Shown here: positions 30,301 to 39,181 of the stretch, in pieces | How the letters are laid out: each line of letters starts with the position of its first letter | How positions within the stretch are numbered: position 1 is the first letter of the stretch | Source: Bradyrhizobium sp. | GTDB taxonomy: Bacteria > Pseudomonadota > Alphaproteobacteria > Rhizobiales > Xanthobacteraceae | DNA length: 64,000 nucleotides | Direction of reading: 5' to 3' | NCBI RefSeq assembly: GCF_022844465.1 | Contig: NZ_JALHLP010000010.1 | Span: 62,001-126,000, forward strand | Notes under the pieces: generated by a model | What the model was told of the DNA's origin: nothing | The model's input: only the letters and a program-made list of their open reading frames with translations | Databases searched by the model: none | Translations under genes and position numbers: made by a program

Positions 30301-30493
30301 CGGCGCCGAATTGCGTTTTCCGCTCGGCATTTCCATCATCGGCGGGTTGCTGCTGAGCCAGTTGCTGACGCTGTACACGACGCCCGTCATCTATCTCGCA
30401 CTCGACCGCTTCAACCGCAAGATCCAGAACAACGCGCCGGAAGCTGGACCGCGCCTGCCGCCGAACGCCGGCGCCACCGAGGGGATGCAGTAG
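27347..30493 (+). CDS. RND efflux permease (MdtB-like)
   Basis: [58 protein letters not shown]...; about 1048 aa HAE1 family. Confidence 0.93.
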   Translation: [1048 protein letters not shown]

Positions 30494-33400
30494 ATGGCAT
30501 CGATCTCGGGGCCGTTCATCCGCAGGCCGGTCGGCACCACGCTGCTGGCGATCGGGCTGTTTCTGGTCGGCATGGTCGCCTACGTATTCCTGCCGGTGTC
30601 GGCGGTTCCCAATATCGATTTTCCGATGATCCGTGTTTCTGCCAGCCGCCCCGGCGCGGACCCGTCGGTGATGGCGGCGACGGTCGCCGCTCCGCTGGAG
30701 CGGCGGCTCGGCCAGATCGCCGGCGTCGACCAGATCACCTCGACCAGTTCGCTCGGCGTCACCAGCATCCAGCTTCAGTTCGCGATCGGGCGCAATATAG
30801 ATCGCGCCGCGCGCGACGTGCAGGCTGCCATCAACGCCTCGCTGGCCGATCTGCCGACCGATCTGCCGTCGTTGCCGAGGTTCCGCAAGGCCAATCCCGC
30901 GGCCGCGCCGGTGCTGGTGCTGGCGCTGACCTCGAAGACACTCACGACCAGCGCCATGTATGATGTGGCCGATACCGTGGTCGCGCAGCGCATCTCGCAG
31001 GTGCCGGGCGTCGGCGACGTCATCGTCAGCGGCGCGGACCAGCCGGCGGTGCGCATCGCGCTCAACCCGGTCGCGCTTTCGAACGCGGGGATCTCGACCG
31101 ACGACGTGCGGCTCGCGATCATCAACGCCAATCCGCTGGGGCCGGTCGGGATTTTCAACGGCGATCGCCAGAGCGAGACGATCTCGACCAACCTGCAAAT
31201 GCGCGCCGCGGCCGAGTTCCGCGACATCATCGTCAAGAGCTCGGGTGGCAATTTCGTCCGTCTTTCCGACGTCGCCGAGGTCGAGGATTCCGTCCGCAAC
31301 AGCCGCTCGATCGCCTGGTTCAACAAGCAACCGGCGGTGCTGATCCAGATCACCAAGCAGGGCGACGCCAATGTGATCGACACCGTCGACCGGGTGAAGG
31401 CGTTGCTGCCGGAGCTGAAGCAATGGTTGCCCGGCGGCGTCGAGATTTCGACGCTGGTCGACCGCACCGGGACCATTCGCGCCAGTGTGCTCGACATGCA
31501 GTTTACGCTGCTGGCGACCGCCTTCCTGGTGATGGTAGTGGTGTTCGCATTCCTGCGGCGGATGACGCCGACGATCGCGGCCGGCGTCTCGGTGCCGCTG
31601 GCGCTGGCGGGCACCTGCGCCGGCATGTGGCTGGCCGGATTCTCGATCGACAATCTGTCGCTGATGGCGCTCGCGATCTCGGTCGGCTTCGTGGTCGACG
31701 ACGCCATCGTCATGATCGAGAACATGTACCGCAACCTCGAACGGGGCATGGCGCCCTATCCGGCGGCGGTGGAGGGCGCCAAGCAGATCGGCTTTACGGT
31801 GCTCTCGATCAGCCTGTCGCTGGTCGCGGCCTTCACGCCGCTGATCTTCATGGACGGGATCGTCGGCCGGCTGCTGCGCGAGTTCTCGCTGACCTTGACG
31901 TTTGCCATCGTGGTTTCGACCGTGGTGTCGCTCACGGTCACCCCGATGATCTGCGCGCACTACATCAAGCAGGCGACCTCCGACCGGGCGACCTGGTTCG
32001 ACCGCCTGGTCGAGGGCACGCTGTCGCGCATCGTGGCCTTCTACACCTGGACGCTGCGGGCTGTGATGAATTTCCCGTTCCTGACGCTGCTGGTGTTCTT
32101 TGCAACCATCGCGCTGACGGTGGTGCTCTATATCAAGATACCCAAGGGTTATTTTCCGACCGACGACAGCGGCTTCGTCATTGGCGCGACGCGCGCTTCC
32201 CCCGATACGTCGTTCCAGGCGATGTTGGCGCTGCAGCAGCAACTGGCCGACATCGTGATGGCCGATCCGGCCGTGGCCGGCGTCGGTTCTTCCCTCGGCG
32301 GCGTCGGTGGTCCCGGCGGCGGCGGCGCCAACCGCGGCACGATGTTCATCAGCCTGAAGCCGCCGGAGCAGCGGGCGGGCCTGTCGACCGCGCAGGTGAT
32401 CGACCGGCTGCGCCGGAGCCTCTACCGGGTGCCTGGTATCCGCCTGTTCATGTTCGCCGCGCAGGATATCCGCACCGGCGGGCGACAAAGCGATTCCGAC
32501 TATCAATATACGCTGTCGAGCACCGACCTTGATCTGCTGCAGAAGTGGGCGCCGCTGGTCGCCAAGCGTCTGGAAACCGTGGCGGGCATTACCGACATCT
32601 CCAGCGACCGCGATTCCGGCGGGCTGCAATTGTCGCTGGTGATCGATCGCAAGATCGCGTCGAGCCTAGGCGTTCGGGTCCAGGACATCGACAACGCCCT
32701 GAACAACGCCTTCGCGCAGCGCCAGATTTCGATCGTCTATACCCAGCGCAACCAGTACATGGTGGTGCTGGAAATCGACCCCAGGTTCCAGGGCGACCCT
32801 TCCAGCCTGGAGCGCATCTTCGTCGCCGGCGCCAACAACACCGAGATTCCGTTATCGACCATGGTGCGCTACCAGCGCGGCCTGGCTCCGTTGGCCGTAT
32901 TTCACTCGCAATCGTTCCCCTCGACGACGCTCTCGTTCAATCTTCTGCCCGAGGTGCCGCTGGAGGTCGCGACCTCGAACATCCAGCGCGCGGTCGACGA
33001 ACTGCATATGCCGGAAGGCATCCGCGGCAGTTTCGACGGCAGTGCGGGCGATTTCAACCGAACCAGCGGACGCCAACCGCTGCTGATCCTGGGCGCGCTG
33101 GTGGCGATGTACATCGTGCTCGGCGTGCTCTACGAGAGCCTCGCCCACCCGATCACGATCATTTCCACCTTGCCGTCGGCGGGGCTGGGCGCGCTGCTGG
33201 CGCTGCAGCTGACCGATACGCCGCTGACGATGATCGCCTTCGTCGGCATCATTCTCCTGATCGGCATCGTCAAGAAGAACGGCATCATGATGGTCGATTT
33301 CGCGCTGGATGCCGAGCGCAACCGCGGCCTGGCGCCCCGCGATGCGATCTTCGAGGCCTGCCGCGTCCGTTTCCGGCCGATCTTGATGACGACGATGGCG

Positions 33401-33598
33401 GCGGTGTTCGCCGGCATTCCCCTGGTCGTCGCCACCGGCCCCGGCACCGAACTGCGCCGGCCGCTTGGCATCACCATCATCGGCGGATTGCTGGTCTCGC
33501 AGGTCCTGACCCTGTACACGACGCCGGTGATCTATCTCCTGATCGACCGGCTGCGGCGGCGGTTCCGATCATCCCCGGTCGCGGCGCCGGCCGAGTAG
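30494..33598 (+). CDS. RND efflux permease (MdtC-like)
   Basis: [71 protein letters not shown]; directly follows the first permease. Confidence 0.93.
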   Translation: [1034 protein letters not shown]

Positions 33599-33632
33599 TT
33601 GAATTACCGGCCACGAAGCGTATAGCGGGCGG

Positions 33633-34367
33633 ATGTCAGAACAAGCCAGCCCGAAGACCGAGGCTGCCGCGGAGGTGGTCGCCGACTGCGCCCGCTGCGG
33701 CAAGCCGCTCCCGCTATGCGTTTGCGACAGCGTGACGCCCATCCAAAGCCGGATATCGCTGCTGATCCTGCAGCATCCGCAGGAACAGGACCGGACGCTC
33801 GGCACCGCGCGGCTGACCGCGCTCCACTTCGGGGCTAACGCCGTGCTCAAGATCGGCCTGTCCTGGCCCAGCCTGGCGAAGGCGCTGGGGCGGCCGGTCA
33901 ACGATCCCTCGCGCTGGGCCGTGCTCTATCTCGGCTCCGCCAGGGTTGCCGATCTCGACACCGACGCCGAGATCGTCGCCATCAACCGCAAGGGCGAGGT
34001 CGAGCCAGGCCAGCGCGCCATCCTCAGCGGTATCGAAGGTATCGTGCTGCTCGACGGAACCTGGAGCCAGGCCAAGGCGCTGTGGTGGCGCAATGCCTGG
34101 ATGCTGAAATGCCAGCGGGTCATCCTCGGGCCCAAGCTTCCCTCGCGCTACGGCAAGCTGCGCAAGGAGCCGCGCGGCGACGGCCTGTCCACCATCGAGG
34201 CCGCAGCGCTGCTGCTTGCGGGGATCGACAAACGGCCCGATATCGCCGAGACGCTGATCGGGAGTTTTGAGCGGATGCTGGCGCGATACCGGGAAGTGCA
34301 GGCGGAAATGCCCGAACTCGCGCCCAAGCCGAAGAAGAAGGATTACCGCCGCCGCAAGCGCGCCTGA
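33633..34367 (+). CDS. DTW-domain protein (tRNA-uridine aminocarboxypropyltransferase family)
   Basis: CARCGKPLPLCVCDSV...LLDGTWSQAKALWWRNAWMLKC (DGTWSQAK DTW motif). Confidence 0.88.
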   Translation: MSEQASPKTEAAAEVVADCARCGKPLPLCVCDSVTPIQSRISLLILQHPQEQDRTLGTARLTALHFGANAVLKIGLSWPSLAKALGRPVNDPSRWAVLYLGSARVADLDTDAEIVAINRKGEVEPGQRAILSGIEGIVLLDGTWSQAKALWWRNAWMLKCQRVILGPKLPSRYGKLRKEPRGDGLSTIEAAALLLAGIDKRPDIAETLIGSFERMLARYREVQAEMPELAPKPKKKDYRRRKRA

Positions 34368-34415
34368 CCCTCGGTTGCCTATCCCTGGCCGGGCGTATAT
34401 GAGTTCGGCCGATGG

Positions 34416-34489
34416 GGCCACGTGGCGGAGTGGTTACGCAACGGTCTGCAAAACCGTGTACACCAGTTCAATTCTGGTCGTGGCCTCCA
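34416..34489 (+). tRNA. tRNA-Cys (GCA), CCA encoded
   Basis: ggccacg...cgtggcc acceptor, anticodon loop ctGCAaa, T-loop ttcaatt, terminal tCCA. Confidence 0.93.
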
Positions 34490-34548
34490 TCCACATAATC
34501 AATCAGTTGGACCAATCATATCAGGGGCCGCCGCAAGTTCGTCCGCGG

Positions 34549-34728
34549 TCAGGAAGTGGCATACCAGCCCTCCGGAAACGGAACCAGCGGCCAGCGGGTC
34601 AGATTGTCGTTGGCGGCGCGCGGAACCAGGCGATGAGGCGGGGAGCGAACCATCACGTCATCCTCCGGCGCTGGCGCAATGGCCGTCTGCACGGCTTCCA
34701 GCAACAGGTCGAATTCCACTTCGCTCAT
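34549..34728 (-). CDS. small protein, 59 aa (below the ORF-track length cut-off)
   Basis: Own translation: MSEVEFDLLLEAVQTAIAPAPEDDVMVRSPPHRLVPRAANDNLTRWPLVPFPEGWYATS*; the 'NDN..RWPLVPFPEGWY' tail resembles small Rhizobiales proteins. Confidence 0.6.
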   Translation of the reverse strand: MSEVEFDLLLEAVQTAIAPAPEDDVMVRSPPHRLVPRAANDNLTRWPLVPFPEGWYATS

Positions 34729-34885
34729 CGCACTCTCCGGGTTGGAGAGGCAATTTTCGCAAAAGGGTTTTGTTTCCAGATTGAACGGACCGCTCGATTC
34801 TTAGAGATTCGAGCAATCATCGCCAACTTGGTTACTGAAGTGTTGAGTTCAAACTCACCCAAGGTAGCTTTGCGTACCGGGCAAG

Positions 34886-34901
34886 TGTGAGCGGAATCAC
34901 A
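34886..34901. promoter_or_regulatory. CRP-type palindrome TGTGA-N6-TCACA
   Basis: tgtgagcggaatcaca, perfect 5+5 arms with 6-bp spacer, upstream of the small secreted-protein ORF. Confidence 0.4.
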
Positions 34902-35057
34902 TTCTTCAGGAGACAGATCGCGTATCCGGCTAGGTGTCGCTCGCCTTTTCAGGCGAGCCTGTCAGGGAGATGCGGTCATGAAGGCAAGATTTGCACGAAG
35001 TGCGGCGCCACTCAGCCGCGCCGGTCGGGCTCGACGGTCGGTTTCCTGCTCACGCTG

Positions 35058-35231
35058 ATGGCGACTGCATCGGCGACCGCGCAGGGCACCCCGGAGCAAC
35101 GCCGGGCCTGCACGCCTGACGTCTACCGGCTTTGTGCCGGCGAGATTCCCAACGCCCGGGCGATCACATCCTGCCTGCGGCGCCAAAAGGGGAACCTGAG
35201 CCAGGCCTGCGCGGCGGTGTTCGAACAGTGA
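35058..35231 (+). CDS. small secreted cysteine-containing protein; N-terminus uncertain (possible frameshift upstream)
   Basis: GTPEQRRACTPDVYRLCAGEIPNARAITSCLRRQKGNLSQACAAVFEQ; the same frame extends to 34887 without a good start. Confidence 0.55.
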   Translation: MATASATAQGTPEQRRACTPDVYRLCAGEIPNARAITSCLRRQKGNLSQACAAVFEQ

Positions 35232-35304
35232 GGACAGCCTGCGCTTTGGCGGCCGGTCTCGTCCTTACCTGTTTGAAACGGACATGTTTGAAAGCTGAAT
35301 TTGC

Positions 35305-35379
35305 TGGCTCCCCGGGCTGGATTCGAACCAGCGACCATTCGATTAACAGTCGAATGCTCTACCGCTGAGCTACCGAGGA
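35305..35379 (-). tRNA. tRNA-Asn (GTT), CCA encoded
   Basis: Reverse strand tcctcgg...ccgggga acceptor, anticodon loop ctGTTaa, ggttcgaatcc T-arm, terminal gCCA. Confidence 0.94.
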
Positions 35380-35571
35380 ACAGGCGAACCGATGTTCGCG
35401 AGCGGGCAGCGTATAACAAAGCCTTCCGGGCTTGCAAAGGACCAAATGGCCGGCTCGATGCCGCCAGCGTTGCCGTCTTCGGCTGTGTTGCGTTTTGCCG
35501 GAGCTTGGACCAAAGATGGCCCGGTTTCAGCGCTCCCGGCGGCAACGCCGCTTGCTTTCAGGGTTTGGCCA

Positions 35572-36237
35572 ATGTCCGCTTTTGCGATCGCGCGCCAGAA
35601 GATGGTGGATGGGCAGGTGCGTCCCAGCGACGTCACCGATATCAGGATTATCGATGCGATGCTGGCGGTGCCGCGCGAGGCCTTTGTCCCCGAAAAATCC
35701 AGGGCCCTGGCCTATCTGGACCTCGACCTCGAGGTCAGCGAAAGCGCGTCGGCCAGGCGTTTCCTGATCAAGCCGGTGGTGCTGGCGAAAATGCTGCAGG
35801 CCGCCGAAATCAGGCCATCCGACCGTGTGCTGGTGGTGGGCTGCGCCAGTGGCTATGCGGCCGCCGTGATCGCCCGATTCGCCGCAGAGGTGACGGCCAC
35901 CGAGAGCGATCCGGCGATGGCGGCGAAGGCAAGGGACATCCTGGCCCGAATCGGGGCTGAAAACGTCACGGTGCGGATCGCCTCGGCGGCGGATGGCGAT
36001 CCCGCGAACCCGCCCTATGACGTCATCGTGCTGAACGGGGCGACCGAGATCGTGCCGGAGCGGCTCAACCGGCAGCTGCGTGACGGAGGCCGGCTGGTCG
36101 GGGTCTTCGCCATGTCGCAGCCTCCGCGGGCGACCATCGTGACCCGTTCGCACGGGGATTTCGGGCACCGGACGCTGTTCGACGCGACGGCTCCGGTGTT
36201 GCCGGGCATGGTGCGCGCGCCCGCCTTCGTCTTCTAG
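35572..36237 (+). CDS. pcm: protein-L-isoaspartate O-methyltransferase family protein
   Basis: ARQKMVDGQVRPSDVTDIRIIDAMLAVPREAFVPEKSRALAYLD...VLVVGCASGYAAAVIA; located upstream of tolC. Confidence 0.85.
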   Translation: MSAFAIARQKMVDGQVRPSDVTDIRIIDAMLAVPREAFVPEKSRALAYLDLDLEVSESASARRFLIKPVVLAKMLQAAEIRPSDRVLVVGCASGYAAAVIARFAAEVTATESDPAMAAKARDILARIGAENVTVRIASAADGDPANPPYDVIVLNGATEIVPERLNRQLRDGGRLVGVFAMSQPPRATIVTRSHGDFGHRTLFDATAPVLPGMVRAPAFVF

Positions 36238-36431
36238 CCGGTCGGCCGTTCCCACGCCCCGGCCCGGTTCCCCGCGCCCCAAAAATACTATTCGAAATCA
36301 TAGGTGTGGCCGGATTGCCCCACGTGAGGAGTTTCGGCGATGTTTGCCTGCGCAGGTAGTTTCGCCGGGCGCGCGGGCAGACTAAGGTCAGGCGCGACTA
36401 AGGTAGATCAGGGCTTGGTTAGGTCATCTCT

Positions 36432-37880
36432 GTGATGATGTACCGACGAATAAGAATGAACGGATTGCCAGGAATGCTCGGAGTGAAGGCATTAGCCGTG
36501 GCCGCCGCTTCGGTGTTCCTGCCGCTGGCGCTGGGCTCGGTGTCGGCGCTCGCCGATACGATCGAGGCCGCGCTGGTGCGCGCCTACCAGAACAATCCGC
36601 AGCTCAATGCTCAGCGCGCCCAGGTGCGCTTCACCGACGAGAACGTGCCGCAGGCGCTGTCGGGTTATCGCCCGAGGGTTGCGGTCACCGCGAGCGCGGG
36701 CTTTCAATACACGGACACGCTGAGCACCGCTGGCGGCAACGCCAACACGCTGGTGCGCACCATCACCAACGGGACCAATGCGCCGCGCAGCGTCGGCACC
36801 ACCGTCACGCAGACGCTCTTCAACGGACAGCAGACCGCGAACCGGACGCGGGTGGCGGAGAGCCAGGTGTCGGGCGCGCGCGAGGCGCTGCGGGCGCTCG
36901 AACAGACCGTGCTGCTGCAGGCCGCCACTATCTACATGGACTATTTGCGGGACTCCGCCATCGTCGAGGTCCAGAAGAGCAACGTGCGCGTGCTGGAGCA
37001 GACGCTGAAGCAGACGCGCGACCGCTTCAATGTTGGCGAAGTGACGCGTACCGACGTGGCGCAGTCGGAGGCGCAACTGGCTGCGGGCAAGACGCAACTG
37101 CTGACTGCGGAAGCCAACCTGACCACGACGCGATCCAACTTTCGCCGCATCATCGGCAACGAGCCTCAGGCGCTCGCGCCGGGGTCGCCGGTCGATCGTT
37201 ACCTGCCTTCGACCCTGCCAAGCGCCGTCGAACTTGGTCTGACGCAAAATCCCAACGTCACTGCGGCGATGTTCGGCATCGACGTCAGCTACCTCCAGGT
37301 CAAGGTGGCCGAAGGCGCGCTGTTGCCGACCGTGACGCTGCAGGGCTCGGTGCAGCAGACCTATGAAAACACCCTGACAATATATCGCTCGTTCGGCGCC
37401 TCCGCGACCGCGCAGCTTTCGGTGCCGATCTATCAGGGTGGTGCGGAATACGCGCTGATTCGCCAGTCCAAGGAATCGGTGGCGCAGCAACGGCTCGTGC
37501 TCGAACAGACCCGGGATCAAACCCGCGCCAACGTGGTCACGGCATGGGGACAGCTGGTTGCCGGCAAGGCGCAGGTGCAATCGGCGCAGGCGCAGGTGGC
37601 GGCGTCCGAAATCGCGTTGAACGGCGTGCGCGAGGAAGCAAAGGCCGGGCAGCGCACCACGCTCGACGTCCTGAATGCGCAGCAGGCACTGGTGAATGCG
37701 CGCGTTGCGCTGGTCACCGCGCAGCACGGCCGCGTGGTTGCTTCCTATTCTGTGCTGGACAGGGTCGGGCGGTTGTCCCCGACCGTGCTTGGCTTGCCGA
37801 CGGCGGTCTATGATCCGAGTGTGCACTACCATCAGGTGCGCGACAGCTGGGCCGGCGTTCGCACGCCCGACGGCCGCTGA
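36432..37880 (+). CDS. tolC: TolC family outer-membrane protein
   Basis: TIEAALVRAYQNNPQLNAQRAQVRFTDENVPQALSGYRPRV...; OEP repeats. Confidence 0.9.
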   Translation: MMMYRRIRMNGLPGMLGVKALAVAAASVFLPLALGSVSALADTIEAALVRAYQNNPQLNAQRAQVRFTDENVPQALSGYRPRVAVTASAGFQYTDTLSTAGGNANTLVRTITNGTNAPRSVGTTVTQTLFNGQQTANRTRVAESQVSGAREALRALEQTVLLQAATIYMDYLRDSAIVEVQKSNVRVLEQTLKQTRDRFNVGEVTRTDVAQSEAQLAAGKTQLLTAEANLTTTRSNFRRIIGNEPQALAPGSPVDRYLPSTLPSAVELGLTQNPNVTAAMFGIDVSYLQVKVAEGALLPTVTLQGSVQQTYENTLTIYRSFGASATAQLSVPIYQGGAEYALIRQSKESVAQQRLVLEQTRDQTRANVVTAWGQLVAGKAQVQSAQAQVAASEIALNGVREEAKAGQRTTLDVLNAQQALVNARVALVTAQHGRVVASYSVLDRVGRLSPTVLGLPTAVYDPSVHYHQVRDSWAGVRTPDGR

Positions 37881-38189
37881 GGTCTGAACGAATTGCCGCT
37901 TGCGGGGGCGAGCGGCGACGCCAGCGGTGATTCGGGCGCTTTGCTTGCAATCAATTATGGCGATGACGTACCCTTGACGGGGTGGGCTGAGCGATTCGCG
38001 TGGCGTGCTTGCATCTGGCGGGCGTGCGCGGGATTGCGTCGAGGGGAACAGGACCCCCGCGCTGATTGCGCCGGGCGGGCTTGATCTGGGGACAAGTCAG
38101 GCTTGTGCGATGAAAATCCCGGCCTGCATATCCGGAACCAGCGATTCCCCCGTGGCTTTGTGTAAAGTGCTTTCGATGTGGAGTCGGAG

Positions 38190-38939
38190 ATGACGCAACC
38201 TGCAAAGGTCGAAGAGCCCTCGATGGAGGAGATTCTGGCGTCGATCCGTCGTATCATCGCCGACGACGAAGCCAAGCCTGCTGGCGCCGAGAAGCCCGCC
38301 GGTGCCGCTGCCGTCGCCAAGCCGGAGGCTCCGGCCAGGCCGGCGGTGATGAAGGATATTCCGCCTTCGGCCATCGCTCCCGCCGCAAAGCCGGCGGCCG
38401 CGCCGAAGGCTGCGCCGCCCCCGAAGCCCGCTCCGCCGCCTCCACCGCCGCCCGAACCGGCCGCCGTCAGCAACAACCAGGACGATATCGACGCGATGCT
38501 GGCCAACCTCGACGCTGTTGCGCCCGAGGTGGCCATCAGGCCGGCAGTAGAGCCCGACGCCGACGTGTTCGAGCTCACCGACGACATGGCGTTGCCGGAT
38601 CCGCCCCCCGCCGCGCCGACCTTCAGCAAGCCGGAGCCGCGCGCCACCGTCGAATTTCCTGAAGTGAAGGCCTCGCGTCGCGAGCCGGGCTATGAGCCGC
38701 CACCGTTCGAAAGCGCGCAGCCGGCGCGGCAAATCCTGTCGCACTCGACCATTTCGGCCGTCGAATCCGCTTTCAATTCACTGGCCAACACCGTGCTGAG
38801 CAACAATGCGCGGACGCTGGAGGATCTGGTCAAGGAGATGCTGCGCCCGATGCTGAAGTCCTGGCTCGACGACAATCTGCCAGGGCTGGTGGAGCGGATC
38901 GTCAAGGCCGAGATCGAGCGGGTTTCGCGCGGGCGCTAG
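38190..38939 (+). CDS. DUF2497/PopZ-like polar organizing protein
   Basis: EEPSMEEILASIRRIIADDEA N-terminus, Pro/Ala-rich linker, C-terminal TLEDLVKEMLRPMLKSWLDDNLPGLVERIVKAEIERVSRGR; upstream of valS. Confidence 0.85.
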   Translation: MTQPAKVEEPSMEEILASIRRIIADDEAKPAGAEKPAGAAAVAKPEAPARPAVMKDIPPSAIAPAAKPAAAPKAAPPPKPAPPPPPPPEPAAVSNNQDDIDAMLANLDAVAPEVAIRPAVEPDADVFELTDDMALPDPPPAAPTFSKPEPRATVEFPEVKASRREPGYEPPPFESAQPARQILSHSTISAVESAFNSLANTVLSNNARTLEDLVKEMLRPMLKSWLDDNLPGLVERIVKAEIERVSRGR

Positions 38940-39181
38940 CCCGGTTGCAAGCGCAGGTTCGCTCCGAGCAGCAGGGTGCAACCTTGCTTGCCTCTCAGGA
39001 AGAGGCGCTCCACAAACCAACCATGGAGCGCACGTGGTCAGGCGTCATCAAACCCAGGCTATCTCGCGCCCAAATGCGCGCCAGCGGCCGCTGTCAGGTT
39101 GACTTGAGGCGCTGCGGCGGCTTTCTAGGGACCGTCCGGTGCCGATCACATCCGAACCGGGCGCTAGCTCGTTGTTTTGAC

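Noticed and set aside
30191-32629. 812-aa minus-strand ORF antisense to the RND permeases
   Set aside because: Low-complexity Arg/His/Gly/Asp-rich translation typical of the antisense frame in GC-rich genes; the + strand encodes clear RND permeases.
34886-34905. lac operator-like string tgtgagcggaatcacatt
   Set aside because: Similarity to lacO is superficial; the symmetric TGTGA-N6-TCACA reading (CRP-type) explains it better and no lac genes are present.
34939-34958. gctcgcc-ttttca-ggcgagc hairpin as an intrinsic terminator
   Set aside because: Good stem but no T-tract on either strand and no gene clearly ending there.
34416-35379. Genomic island between tRNA-Cys and tRNA-Asn
   Set aside because: Less than 1 kb, no integrase and no direct repeat of either tRNA 3' end seen.
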